64,000 nucleotides of DNA from Geosiphon pyriformis (Eukaryota; Glomeromycota; Glomeromycetes; Archaeosporales; Geosiphonaceae). Made by a program: the position numbers and the translations under genes. Below the pieces are notes generated by a model, which did no database searches, had not been told where the DNA came from, and saw only the letters and a program-made list of their open reading frames with translations. Of the stretch, positions 44,515 through 57,577 are shown piece after piece; the stretch's first letter is position 1; every line of letters begins with the position of its first letter. The stretch covers positions 116,310-180,309 of the forward strand of contig JAAOMT010000435.1 in assembly GCA_016748015.1 (NCBI GenBank), given 5' to 3'.

Positions 44515-45000
44515 ACTCTGATTATTCAAAACCCAATTATTAAAACTTTGAACATTTGAAAATTATCATTGATAAATTTGTTAAAACTTATTAAATTAAA
44601 AACTCTGATTATTCAAAACCCGATTATTAAAACCTCAAATATTTGAAACTTATTTTTGATAAATTCATTAAAAACTTGTTAAATTAAAACTCTGATTATT
44701 CAAGACCCAATTATTAAAATCCTGAACATTTGAAAATTACTATTGATAAACTTATTAAAACTTGTTAAATTAAAAACTTTGATTATTTAAAATCTGATCA
44801 TTAAAACCCTGAATATTTAAAACTTATTTTTGATAAATTCATTAAAAATCTGTTAAATTAAAACTCCGATTATTTAAGACCCAATTATTAAAACCCCAAA
44901 CATTCAAAACTTACCTTTAATAAACTTGTTAAAACTCCAATTATTCAAGACCTAATCATTCAAAAACCCAAACATTCAAAACCCAATAATTCTAACTCTG
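44515..45000. repeat. 87-bp tandem repeat, five units plus a partial
   Basis: Units start at 44515, 44602, 44689, 44776 and 44863, exactly 87 bp apart, with a shortened one at 44934. Each contains a GATTATTCAAAACCC-like start. Odd and even units differ in the middle, so there is a 174-bp higher-order period. The unit is 29 codons long. Confidence 0.9.
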
Positions 45001-45351
45001 TTATCATACAAAAAAACTTACTGTCAATAAAATTTGTTAAACTTCTAGCAATTTAAACTTTGAAAATTATTCAAAAACCAGAACATTTAATAAATTTCAA
45101 ATCCTGCTATTATACAAGAAAACTTATCTTCAATAGCCCAATAAAATCTAATTTTCATAGTACTAATAAATCAGCAAAACTTACTTGACAGCCCTAAATT
45201 AAAATATTAGCATGTAGTTACAATTCATTTCCATGCATCATATATTTGAAGAAAAGCCAATTAGCAAAAACAAATCAGAATTAGAATTAAAACTTAATCC
45301 CAATTCAAACTCTACTGATGATAACAACAATTTAAACTTCACTAATAATAA

Positions 45352-46369
45352 TATTATCCAAATAGAAAAACCAATCCAAAGTTATGAAAAATGTGACCAA
45401 AACATGACATAATACAGAATAGTGTACAATAATATTGGATAATATATTATAACTTAAGATAATACAGGATAATACATTATAATATAGGATAACACAGAAT
45501 AATATGTAATAACACCAGATAATATATTATAATATAGTATAACTAATAATAATGTAAAAAAACAAAGTGATAACAAAAATAGTGAAGCAATAGCTAGCAA
45601 GAACAAAACAATTAGAAGCAATCCTGTAGAACAAAAAAAATATATAAAAACAAGTAACTGTAAAAGTTAGAAAGACATCCAGAAAGAAAATTAAACTTTA
45701 GTTAATTAGACTCTTAAAGTCAATTAGATTTACAGATCATAATTATTAAATACTCCTTCTTTCAAGAATAGTTGCTATCAATTAAAATGGAATTATATCA
45801 ATAAAATATCTCTTCAATTCTTCAAATCTATGTTATTATTTACTATTTAATCTGCTGGCACAATAACTCTTGATCACAGTTATTGACAGGATACTTATTT
45901 CTTATTTTATTTTTTTTATTTTTTTATTTTTTTATTTTCTTTTATTTTCTTTTATTATCTTTATTTTTTCTTGTGGAGCAGCAACATAGGAAAATCAACT
46001 GTCTGAGAATAGACTTCATAATAGTCTAGTAAAAAAAAGAAAGCTCCTCTTAGAATTGGATATTAACATTATCTTGGTAGCTTACCAGAAGGGTGAAAAA
46101 ACAACACCAAACCCTAACAACTGTATTTGTTAGCTCAGAAAAGATAGCTCACATTTATAAAAAGTTGTAATTAGCAAAAGCCAAACCTCTGTACCTTATA
46201 ACTAAAAAACTTTATGGGTAAATTTATAACAATCAAACAGACTTTCAGAGACTGATAACACTGATACACCAAACAAGCCTACTAAAAAAAAATCATTAAA
46301 AGCTTCCTAAAAACCCAAATCTTGAGCACTAAATATTATTACCATATACTACTAAGTTTATATGTAACA
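45352..46369 (+). repeat. Solo family B LTR inside the D element
   Basis: It starts TATTATCCAAATAGAAAAACC and ends TATATGTAACA, and matches the B1 LTR in its middle parts (AAAGCTCC, GCTTACCAGAA, GACTGATAACACTGA). It carries a ten-base GATAATAYA-like array at 45417-45545. No internal sequence follows. Confidence 0.65.
45861..45885 (+). other. Conserved LTR stem-loop (family B solo LTR)
   Basis: CAATAACT and AGTTATTG form a perfect 8-bp stem around a 9-nt loop. Two or more base pairs differ from the B1 stem with both sides changed. Confidence 0.6.
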
Positions 46370-46715
46370 ATGACAACAAATTCAAACTTTGTTAATGACA
46401 ACAATAATTCAAACTCCACCAAACAACAATTTAAACTCTGCTTCAAATACTGAACAACATATTACATTTCTAAATCTTATAATGGAGCAGAAATTAACTC
46501 AATTCAGTAATAATAATGAGAGCATTATGTTTAAACATATATAATACAGATACAAGATTTAAACTTAAATATTCTGAACAAATCACTATAGTTAAAAATT
46601 CCAGTTACATATAAAATTAGATTTAAAAATAGCAATAGAAATTACAGCAACAACATTGATACAAAAGAAAAATTTGGAAGATTTTGCAAAAGCTCAATAT
46701 TAAAGGAGAAAATAA

Positions 46716-47610
46716 TGTTACTCATAGAAATTAGGAGTATTATAGTTAAAGAAATAGTCAATTAGAAGTAAGCATAATAATAAAAAAATTCCAGGATTCT
46801 TCTTAAAGGAATTACAGAATTCCAGAATTACAGAATTTTTATATAAAGAATTACAAGATTTCAAGAATTCCAGAATTCCTGATTAGAGAATTGAGAAATT
46901 CAAGGAATCTCATATAACATAAATTATATATATAGTGAAAGTATTAAAAGCAGAAAAAGCAATTCCAAAAGAATTCAAAAATTTCTGGAGAATTCAATAG
47001 AATTTATATTAATTTAGAAGAATACCCTTTTTTCAAAAGATAGTTTTCTATGACTTAAAGTGAAATTATTCTTATATTAATAAAATTATTCATTATCATT
47101 AAATTTATGTTATTATTAATTGATTAAGAATATTAATTATTTTCATCATTATTAACACCCCATGTTAATAAAATCTAATACTTAACTATACTAGACCAAT
47201 AGCTCTTGATTATGACTATTGATAAAATACTAACTTTTCTTTTTTTATTTTTTTCTATTTTCTTTTTTTCTTTTGTTGTTTGTTTACTAAATTGATTAAA
47301 AAAAATTAATGTGCAAAGTACTGACATCAGGATATAGCATTAGTAAAAAACTCAGAAATAAGAATAGACACTCAAAATTGAGGATAGCTTATTAAGAGAT
47401 TGTTGCCCACTAAGCCAAAAAAAAAATTAACAGAATTGTAATTCTAAAAGACTATTGAAAACAACTATTGAATCTCTGTTCATTATACAAAGTACTCAAT
47501 TAAAACCTTCTAATTATCAAAATCTTCTGATATTACCATTAATATCAGTTATTAAGCACCAAGTTACAGATTTGTTATTTGTTTCCAAACCTTAAATATT
47601 ATCTGTAATA
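46716..47610 (+). repeat. Family D 3' LTR
   Basis: It starts TGTTACTCATAGAAATTAGG and ends ATCTGTAATA, and matches 43437-44359 along its length with many transitions. Confidence 0.7.
47197..47221 (+). other. Conserved LTR stem-loop (family D)
   Basis: CAATAGCT and GACTATTG flank a 9-nt loop. Six outer pairs are intact. Confidence 0.5.
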
Positions 47611-48560
47611 CCATATTAATAACTACAGTATTCATTTCAACTATCTCTAACTTATTATTAATTTTTAATGACACTAATGATATTTTTATATCAAATATTA
47701 TCCTATAACAATTTCAGACTCCAAGTTATTGATTATAATTAAGATTAGATACAACCTATTAATAGACTATTCAGATCAGTAAATTGTAACAACATATTAT
47801 CTTGAGTAGCACAAACTAAATATTCAAACCAGATCTTATACTTGGTTTTATAAAAACTCCAAATTTTGGTAATATTATATCTTTAAAAAAGAAAGATATA
47901 GTTAAAATCACCAATTTTTCTTTTTAAAAACCCAATTAAACTGCTAAAACGATTTTTTCTGCCATAATCACTAAGAATAATACTCTGGTTACCATATTTT
48001 TATTTAACATTAACAGTCTAAACACCATTGATTTTTTAGTGGAACTGTTATTAATTAAGATAAGCCAATTACAGCAATATATACTAATGCCAAAATAAAA
48101 CAATTTGATATTAAATTAATATTTGACAGTAGATCTATAGGCATTATAATCATGAAACAATTTATGAATCAATTAAATTATCAAGTAGATTATACAGTCA
48201 CTACTCAGATAATTATCATGAATAAAAATATTAAAACCCCAATAAAAAATTGATAATTTTTTCTTTAAAATTAGTGGTATCCAAATTTTAATAAAAATAC
48301 TTGTTATAAAAACCACTTAATATTAAGCTCTAGTCAAAAACAATTGGCTATTTAAAACCAATATTATACTAAACTAAAACACACAAAAACTTTAGATTAT
48401 TTTTAATGAACAATATGTTTAAGTATTTGCTATATACAAACATTTTAAAATTCAGATTTCAGATTAACTGCTAATTAAGTTTAAAAAAATAGTTCTACAG
48501 CTAATATTGAAAACTTACCAAGTATCTTGAACTAATAATTTCAAGACAAAACTACCACCA
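47611..48560 (+). pseudogene. Family B gag tail and protease (B2)
   Basis: Nucleotide text from 47640 lines up with B1 gag tail, and 47970-48300 with B1 protease (TACTAATGCCA, then a decayed LI-DS active site near 48110-48135). Stops are very frequent. No function remains. Confidence 0.65.
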
Positions 48561-49190
48561 TCTTTTACATAAAAAAAAAGGAACCAGTTAACAGTTGATA
48601 TGTTTTATATACAAAACCAAAACCAAAGAAACAAGCATTCTATATCTTATTTAAATACAAAAATTATAATAAAAGACTTTTATTTATGAAAGCTTATATA
48701 TTATCTAAGAAAGAATATAAAATATGCACCTGTTACTACTATAAAACTTAACATCAAAAACAATTTAAAAGACCCAAATAACAAAAAAAATAGGACAACA
48801 AATTTTGTTTTGTGTGTAAATAAACTTTTTTTAATAAAAAAATATAAAATGACATTTCTGGTCAAAATAAAATGTGTTACAAATTATGTTAATATATTAT
48901 TTTTATTAGTAATTGGATAAACAAAAAAATGTTCATAGATATTACATGATAAAAAGTTCTTTTGTAATTGAATAGTTATCTACATAATGAAAATAAAATT
49001 TGAAGAATAGTAAGTGTTAAAGTTAAAAACATAACACTAAACAAAATTTTAGAAATAAAAAGCAACTCACTAAAACTTATTGAGATGCAATATATTTTTA
49101 AACTTAACAGCTTTGGTTTTAATATAAATAATCCAAAACAATTTTATGAACATTATTAAGAGCTTGTTTTTACTTAAAAAAACAGAAATA
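48561..49190 (+). pseudogene. Family B Cys-rich domain (B2)
   Basis: Remnants of the CxxC pairs are visible near 48650-48830 (CTCYYYKT-like reading at 48725-48750), collinear with B1. Heavily AT-decayed. Confidence 0.5.
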
Positions 49191-49900
49191 AAAATTAGCT
49201 GATCTTAATACAAAACTGTATAATTATTGTTTGATCTCTTGTTACTTCTAATATTATAATAAATGTAATTTATTAATTAACTTATTTTTAAGAACATTAT
49301 ATCTCATTTCTGAACTAACAGAACCTGAAAAAAAACATAAATTCACAACTAAAAACATGTCATTTTAAGAGCTAAATAAAACTATTAAAATAGAATAATA
49401 TTTTACCTATTTTAATTTTACCAAAAAGTTAGAATTAAAATAGTATAGTAACAACAACAAAAGAATATACTCTAAAAAAGCATACATAAAAGATGCTGAA
49501 TTCGATTTAAAATACTCTAACCAAATTTTTATAGTTATAATCCCATATTCTCTTATGAAAATAAATATAAAAATAACTTTAAATATTTTATAAGTATTAT
49601 AGTCTAAGTTGCATTTTGGTTTAATCTTATAAAAAAAATTAATGTAAAAGAAAAAATTATTAATACAAGATATACAGAAAATATTATTGTAATACTATAG
49701 AACAATTTTAATAAATTTTATATGATTAAATTACAAGAAAAAATTGCTTAAGCTATTTTTTTGCTTTTTATAAAAATACCACAATTAATTTTAGTTGCTA
49801 CACATAAAAAATTAAGTCTTATTACTTAAAAAATCAAAAAGTTTAGATCAAGTAAAAAAAGAAATATACCAATTAATTTCATAGAAGATAACTGTAATAA
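49191..49900 (+). pseudogene. Retroelement dUTPase (B2)
   Basis: A motif 1 region KAYIKDAEFDLKYS is readable near 49478-49520, and further frames match the motif 3 to 4 part of B1 near 49650-49760. It is the fourth dUTPase copy of the window and is clearly dead. Confidence 0.6.
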
Positions 49901-51480
49901 GATAGAACTTATTTACACTAATACTATTATTTCTATTCTTTTGTTTTAACAGTACATTCTAAAAGTAAATTAAAAAATTTAAGATTAAGTCCTATTGTTT
50001 AAAACTAATCCAGAAATCTGTTTTCTAACCAATATTGCCATCTATATATATTTTTCAAAGTTTATAAACACTTTAAAATTTCTATCTACAATTCTATAGA
50101 AAATACTATTAAGGTTTTCAAAAGAATTTTTATTGGTTCTATTTTTTTAGACATTTAAAATTCTAAAAAACTTTAATTTATCTCTGATTTTACACAACTA
50201 TTTTTATATTGTGATATTATCTTGCAAATATAAAATTTGCCAAAAAAAAACTACCTGTTTATATCAGAAGAGATTGTTAAATTAAACCTAAAAAATTTAA
50301 GTACACTATAATAGATACAACTTAAAATTTTCTTAAACCAATATACCAATATTTTTGTTAACAAAAACAAATTTAAACACACTAATATTATAAAGCATTA
50401 GATCAACATAAAAGATATTTAACCTATTAAACAATGGGTTTACCAAGTAATTCTAGTAAGTAACAATCTAATTAAACAAGAGGTATAACAAATACTAAAT
50501 AATAGATTAATTAAAGAGTTATTAAGTTCTTGGTCTTTTTTAGTTGTATTGGTTACCAAAAAAATAAAAAAATACATTTTTGTATAAACTATTGAAAGCT
50601 TAACAACATTACTCAAGAGAACAGTTACTCAACTTTTTTTATTCAGAAAATTCTGAATAATCTAGGAAATAAGAAATAATTTTCTTTTTTAGACTTAGCC
50701 AGTAAATATTGGCAAGTTAAAATAAACTCTAAAAATAAAAAAAACAGTATTTACTACATAAAACAAAAATTTCGAAATTAATGTAATGTTTTTGAACTCT
50801 ATAATACTTCTGCTATCTTTTAGCATCTTATGAATATTATATATAAAGAAATTTTTTGTACAATATCAATGTATTTTCTGAAACCTTTAATAATTATTTG
50901 CTTTATTTCTAAAAAGTTTTTAATTATTTTTGAAATGTCAAACTAAAACTTAATCTGGATAAATACTTCTTTAAAAAGACCAAACTAAAATTTTTGAGAC
51001 ATGTAATAAATAAAGACAAAGTAAAACCAAATTCTAACAAGATTTAAAAGGTCAAAAATTTTCTGGTTTTAACCAACTTATAAGAACTAAAAATTTTTTT
51101 AAGACTAACTGAATACTACTATAGATTTGTTAAAAACTTCTTTGATATTACAAAACTACTTTATTATTTATTATTAAAACATGTTTTATATCTATAAAAG
51201 AAAAAACAATAAAAAACTTTTAATTATCTCAAACAATACCTAATAGAAACACCAATATTGATTTATTCAGACTTCAATAAATGCTTTATAGTCATTATAA
51301 ATGTCTTAAAGAATACACTAAGAGCTGTTTTATTACAAATTAGACCAAACAATCGAAATATCTAATTGTTTATGTTAGTTATAGTACCAATACAGCAAAA
51401 AAAATATACAACATGACAAATTTGAAATATTATGTCATTTATTGAGCAGTACAAACATTCTGAGCATAAAATTGTATTAT
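49901..51480 (+). pseudogene. Family B linker, RT and RNase H (B2)
   Basis: RT text is readable from about 50400: NNRLIKELLSSWSFLVVLVTKK (50495-50560), an ASKYWQVKI segment near 50700, NTSAIFQHLMNIIYKEI near 50800-50850, and RNase H near 51250-51480. Each run lines up with B1. Multiple frames and stops. The element breaks off at about 51480, where a LINE remnant begins. Confidence 0.65.
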
Positions 51481-51489
51481 AACTCTGTA

Positions 51490-52960
51490 TATTCTTTGAA
51501 AAAATTTGGCATAGCTTTTGAAAAGCAGTTGTTAGACAAAAGAGATATGATTTTTAATTAAAAAACTTTTTATTAGTAAAAAAAACTTAACTTTAAAAAT
51601 TTAATGTCTTACTAATTTGTTAATATTATTTAGTTTTTATATAAAAAGCAAACTTATAATGTTGTTTATTATTATAATTTAAACAGTAATTAAATAAATA
51701 TATTAAGGTCTAATAGTATATTAATGCTTAAGAAAAACTTAATAAATATTTAACTATTAGTAATTAATATATTTATAAATGGCTTTTTAAAAAAATTAAG
51801 ATCTTATAGTATTATAAATAGAGCTACTATATATTTTATAAATTTGGATTTAAATATAAACATTTAAGTTTTAGAATTAGTATTATTAATATTAGTGAAT
51901 TTTAGATAATTGGTTTAGTTTTTAAATATATTTTTTTTCTTAATATAATTACTATTTATTTAAATAACTAAATTATTATTAATGCTTATATTTTAGAACT
52001 TAATTTAAGCAAACCTAATTTTTGCAATAAGTATTGGATTAAAAAAAAACAAATTTTCAATTTAGTTTAAAATAAGAACATTTTTATAATATAATTAAAG
52101 ATTAAAAAATGTTTAAGTATAATTAACAATAAAATTACTAATAAGTAACTAATATTGTTTTTTCATTTTTTTTTAGTAATAATTAAAAAATATTATTTTT
52201 AAGTTAAAAATATGACTGTATTAGACAATATTTATTATCTTATTTATTAAATCTACAGTTTAATAGACAATACAGAATAAAAATTTGAGTTTTAATATTA
52301 ATGTTATTTTTTAAGACATAATTAAAATATTAATTAATATTGTACTTTAAAGATATGGCAATTAGATTTAAATATATGCTCAAACTTTATAAGTAGACAT
52401 GCTATTAAATTTTATATATATATTATAAAAGCTGTTTACAAAAAACTTTTAATTATTGTTTATAAATAACTATATAATAAACATTACTTAAAAGTAATTT
52501 GTTTTTATTGTAATGAATTCAAAGTCTTAAACCATGTTTTTACATGTATTTTTAATGCAAAAATTTGCTTTAAATTATTAAATAAGATTTTAAGCTTGTA
52601 GATTTCTTAGTTAAGTTCTATTTTTCTTTTTTAACAGTATATTTTAAAATGTCTAATATTATATAGTTCTGTATAAAAATATAGCTTTTAATAATTAATA
52701 TATAAAAACTTTAAATATGCTTAAAAAAACTGTTTTAATAAGAGATTTTATTGTTTTTATAATTTAATATTTAGTGAAAAATTATAAAAATAAAATTTAG
52801 TTATATAGATTTAAGTATAAAATAACAATAAAAAAGCATGATTTACTTTGTAATAATTTAAGAATTTTTTATAACTTGTATAAATTGGCTGAGTTTCTGT
52901 TAAATAATGTAATTTAACTATTAGATATTAACAATACTATTATTATTAGCTAAAATTTAT
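51490..52960 (+). pseudogene. LINE ORF2 3' remnant (RNase H and CCHC tail)
   Basis: The plus strand reads an RNase H-like tail (NIITIYLNNQIIINAYILEL near 51940-52000, and CNKYWIKKKQIFNLV near 52020-52060). About 450 bp on comes CFYCNEFKVLNHVFTC (52500-52545), the ORF2 C-terminal CCHC-like box. It belongs to the same broad LINE type as 19818-34245 but is a different, more AT-decayed copy. Confidence 0.65.
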
Positions 52961-54480
52961 ATAGTTAGTGTGTATTTTTTTTGGTTTGTTTAATAATATT
53001 AATATTATTATAAGTAAATAGTGTTGTTTTGACTAGTTCAAATAACTAGTTATATATAAAAAATATATAAGTTATATTAACTATAAACTTTTAATTTGTT
53101 TATATATATTAAATATTAATTAAACTATATTTATAAAATAACAAATTCTAATATAAACTATTTAAATTTTTGTAGATTTATTAAAAATTTAAATAAAAAC
53201 TATTTATTTAAAAATTTTTTAACAATTAATAATTAATTTCCAAATTTAATCATTAGAATTAATAGTTTTTTTAAAAAACAAAATAAAAAAAAATAATTTC
53301 GTTTTTATTTTATTAGTTTAATATTTGGAATTAAATAATTTAATATTATTATTGAATAAAATTAGTAATTAATTAAAATCTAATATTAATTATGTGCTAA
53401 TTTAAATTAACTTTAACAAATATATTGTTATTGTTATTATTTAAAATAAACAAAATTATTGTTTATAGTTAAATTAAAATTAAATATTATAATTAATATA
53501 ATTGTAATATTTGTAAAAAAAAAGTTGTTTTTAACTTTTTTGGTTAATTAAATAAAAATAAAAAAATTTGGTAAAAAACAATAATTTAACTATAAATTTA
53601 AATTTAAAAATATTAGATCTTTTTATAACAATAATAACAATTTTATAATTAATCTTAATTAATTATTAATAAAATACTTTAAATAAAAAAAACTCTTAAA
53701 ACCAAAAAAGAGGTTTTTTTAACAATTAAAAACTGTTTTTTGTTTTTATTACTTAAAAAACTATAAGAAAAATATATTTTGCATCTTTTTTACTCTTTAT
53801 TCTGATTGTAATTATAAATATATAAAAGAAAAAAAATAAATTTTATAATTTTTTTATTGTTTAATTTTTAAAATATTATATTTATTTTATAAATATTTAA
53901 AATATGATTTTTAATTTAGTTGAATTTTTTTAAATTTGTTATTTTTATAATATTTTAATATACAAAGTTTTTAAACAAAATTATTATAAAAATTAAACTA
54001 AAAATATCATAATAAATTAACATAATAATAAATACATTTATTAAAACTTAAAACTTGGTAACATTGTTAAAAATTTAATTCAAAAAAATTTATTTAACAA
54101 TAAATAAATAGTTATTTGATTATTAATTTTGTTTACATCATATTTTTACAGTTACATTATTATATATATTATTATATAAAAATAAATTCTATATAATTAC
54201 ATTTTTATACAATTTCAAAGTTTAAAAGTTCTTAATTGTGTAATTATATAAAATAACTGTATACTTAATTTACCATAATTTTTTAGTTTATTTTTTACAA
54301 TTCTTTCAATATATAAATTTTTAATCTTTTTAATCAAAATAAATTAAGATTTCATTTATAAAAATAGCATTTTAACAAATTAAAATTTTGTGATTTATTC
54401 ACATAAAAGTAGATTATTTTATAAATTATTTTTGTTAATTGTAAAGGATAAAAAAACAAATAAGAAATATTATTTTTAAA
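52961..54480. other. Extremely AT-rich region, no gene seen
   Basis: Mostly A and T with occasional short G runs. I find no LTR ends, conserved motif or ORF worth calling. Composition changes sharply at about 54.5 kb. Confidence 0.6.
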
Positions 54481-54583
54481 TTATATTTATCGTTAATGAT
54501 TCAAAAATAAAAGAAACTACTTAATAAACAGTTTAAGGTTGTATTTTTTGACAATTTGATGTCCAAGATCCTTTTGCCCAAAT

Positions 54584-55848
54584 TTAAGAAATAGTAACAA
54601 CCAATTTCTTTCCACTAACACCCGCTTCACTTCTCTTTAAAGCTTCCAAAATTCCTTCTTCTAATCCACCATCAACTATTTGGATAATGTTGTTTTTCAC
54701 TTTGCCTGTATCAATCAAGCCCTGAAGCTCTTCTTTCAAGCCTGTAATTACCTTAAATTTTTCTGGATCATTATAAACAGTTCCCAGCGCAACACGCAAG
54801 ACTTCAACATGATCTTTTTTCGAAGTTGGAGCAGCAGCGATCCAGGCTAATTTACCACCAGATGATAACAAATCCAATCCAATATTTGCTGTTTGAGAGG
54901 ATACAGTGTCTACCACGTATTTAAGATTGTAATTCGTGATAGCATTGATTTGGCCAATGACATCATGACCATTGTAATCAATTAGGTAATCGGCACCTAG
55001 GTTTCTTATATACTCGTGATTACGTGGGGAAGCGGTAGCGATTACGGTCAAGCCGGAAAGTTTAGCTAGTTGAATTGCGTAGGCTCCAACAGAAGTTGCT
55101 CCACCCCACACCTGTTAAAGATTATCATCATTTGCATTTGGGTAAATTGAAAAAGATTGAATTAAAAGATTTCAACACTTACAAGAATAAATTCAGGATG
55201 GGAAAATTTGTGCTGTTTTGAGGGTAATGGCAAATTCAAAGCATCATATAATACAAATCCAGCTGTTAAAATGCCAACTGAAAAAGAGGCAGCCTCTTCA
55301 AATGTAATATTTGATGGTTTCTATAAAACAAAATGGAATGGAATCCAATTAAAAAGGAGCAGAAACTTTCAAATTTTTTTTTTGAAAAATACCTTAAAAG
55401 TCAAACCCTCATGAAAGAGTGTGTATTCCGAGAAAGCACCATACCCATTTTGAGCTCCTAGACGAGGAAATGTGAATACTTCATCACCCGGTTTAAATTT
55501 CGTCACGTTTTCTCCTACGGATTCAACTATTCCCGAGACATCACATCCGAGAACAATCGGGTACCCTTCAATTGCGATATTATATTTCGCTTGTTTCCTA
55601 TGATTAAAGAATGGTTAAGAGAAAAGGGTTAATTTTACAGTATTTTGAAGAAATTATATGATTAAGTTCATCGAAAATTGGGATAAATTCAAAATCTCGT
55701 CAATGGTTTACCAGTCAATAGGATTAATAGCAACGGCTTTATTCTTGACAAGTAACTCATGTTGTTTAGGTTTCGGTTTCTCAATACGATCTAATTTAAA
55801 TTCCCCAAATTCCTTATGCAACACTAGAGCTTTTATTTCTTGTGCCAT
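54584..55848 (-). CDS. Zinc-less medium-chain oxidoreductase (quinone oxidoreductase or enoyl-reductase-like)
   Basis: Four exons on the minus strand: 55848-55712, 55597-55393, 55320-55183 and 55111-54584. They join in frame to 335 residues. Introns are 114, 72 and 71 nt with GTAAAC, GTATTT and GTAAGT donors and TAG/CAG acceptors. The N-terminal GroES-like domain has LGCDVSGIVESVG and KPGDEVFTF. The nucleotide-binding motif VWGGATSVGAYAIQLAK is at residues 161-177. The Cys cluster of zinc alcohol dehydrogenases is absent. It is likely an NAD(P)H-dependent cytosolic reductase of quinones or enoyl substrates; the substrate cannot be told. No internal stops, standard code, so this looks like a live host gene. 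Confidence 0.9.
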
Positions 55849-56366
55849 CTTGTTTATTAAAATTCTTATTTTAGTGAAAGATTAAAAGGTAGGAACTCTA
55901 AAAATGCCTTTGGAGATTTTCCGAATTCTTCCATTTATTTATGTGATCCTATCTAATGTGACGTACATCGAATGTATTAAGGTAATAATCTGATCAATAT
56001 CCATCGCAAATATTATACTTTCATCTTCGATTCGATTTATGATTATTTTGGTTTCTTTAACAGAATTCTTTATAATAATACAAAGATCAATCAGAAAGTT
56101 TTTGGAGCTGCAATGTGCATGATATAATTATGAAAGTCATGGGAATTTTGAAGATGGGAGGTGCGATCAATTACTAAATAAATTTTCCATTGGGAATTCG
56201 AAATTTCTCGAAACATATTATGCTTATTAATTAAAAACCCTCATATGGTACCCTTTGATAACGATATTGAACAATTTAGCTTTTTAATAATCTTTTGATT
56301 AATCTGAGAATCTAGATTAAAAGATGTACAAAACAAAAATTCGTGTAATTGGTAACAAAAAATACC
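55849..56366. other. Upstream region of the oxidoreductase gene
   Basis: About 500 bp of non-coding sequence holding the presumed promoter of the minus-strand gene. No clear TATA box stands out. Confidence 0.5.
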
Positions 56367-56541
<175 letters not shown>

Positions 56542-57577
56542 TTTTGTAAATGGATTTTTTAATTTTAAATATTATTTTTCTTGTTAATTATTTTCAGTTC
56601 GTTTGAATAATAGCATTTACTTTTAAAAAAAATTGTAATTTACATACATAGGAATAAAATAAAACATTTAAAAGATAAAATATTTTAATTCAATTTGAAT
56701 TGAAAATCTATGATGTATCAAATCTTATCTTTAAATTATATTTGAATTATAAAAAATATGTTTATTCTTTGGTATATACCACAAGTATGTATATCTAAAA
56801 AAAAAAGTAGCATTTTTTAAAAAATTAAAAAATTTCTGGAAGATGAACTGAATAAAGGCTGGTGTTTGGAATTCAGGCCGGTCACTTGGTCGCGAGATCA
56901 AGCTGTAATGCTAGCTAGTCCCAGACTGTTAATAGCTGTCCCCAACCATAAAAGTATTTAAATTGTTGGATGAAACAAAGAGATTTGTTATAAAAACACC
57001 TTTAAACTAATAACAGATAAATTAGGTATCATGAAGATGCTATGGTGACGGCATTTCAAAAACGAAAGATAACAACCTGATTTCTCCTGAAAAAATGTCT
57101 TCTTGGAATTCACATTATCAAGAGAAAATTGATTCTGGGATTTCAATATTAGTGGGTTCCAGGTTATGTAAGATTTTTGGTGCAGAATGCAAAATTTTTT
57201 CTATTGTCCCAAGATAATTTGAATGCATCTATATTTGAAACTGGGCTAAAAATTCAAAATCAGTCATGAGTTATTGCCAATTCAAGCGAAATTTCTTCTA
57301 AAATTGGCGTCTCGGAATATGTCAACTTTACAATAGGATTTTGTATATATATTTAAAATGATTCATTTTGATCAATAGGTGGTAATCCTAATTTTTCCAA
57401 GTCCAACTTACTTGAGAATCTATCAATCAATAAAGAATCAAAATTATGCCTTTAATTTCATTACTTTGCTTTATATTCTAGTGACGAGCAAAAAATCTAT
57501 TTTAATTAATCTAAAATGGCTTTTACACGAACTTTAATAAACCAAAGACCAAATTATATGTTGAAAGAAATTCCAAA
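56542..57577. other. Non-coding stretch with a GC-richer island
   Basis: Mostly AT-rich. At 56870-56945 there is a GC-richer stretch around GGTCGCGAGATCAAGCTG. No gene is supported. Confidence 0.4.

Larger units (their letters stand above)
43437..47610 (+). mobile_element. Family D short LTR element (non-autonomous), carrying a B LTR
   Basis: Two family D LTRs (43437-44359, 46716-47610) enclose about 2.36 kb, of which 45352-46369 is a family B LTR. The own internal part is only about 1.3 kb and shows no gag or pol motifs. A primer site follows the 5' LTR. It sits in B2 gag; B1-like sequence resumes at 47611. The flanks TTAT and CCAT could be a target duplication altered by two C-to-T changes. 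Confidence 0.65.
38541..51480 (+). mobile_element. Decayed family B element B2, interrupted by a family D element
   Basis: A plus-strand order of LTR (38541-39432), primer site, gag (39445-43436), then protease to RNase H (47611-51480) matches B1 piece by piece. The family D element at 43437-47610 splits it after the zinc knuckle. Integrase and a 3' LTR are not seen. Part of gag is present twice because of the assembly problem around 41782-41801. Confidence 0.75.

Noticed and set aside
44308-44529. Minus-strand frame with a hydrophobic stretch
   Set aside because: It overlaps the D LTR end and primer site and has no counterpart elsewhere.
56870-56945. tRNA-derived SINE or tRNA gene
   Set aside because: GGTCGCGAGATCAAGC only loosely resembles a B box, no convincing A box or cloverleaf is present, and no second copy is in the window.
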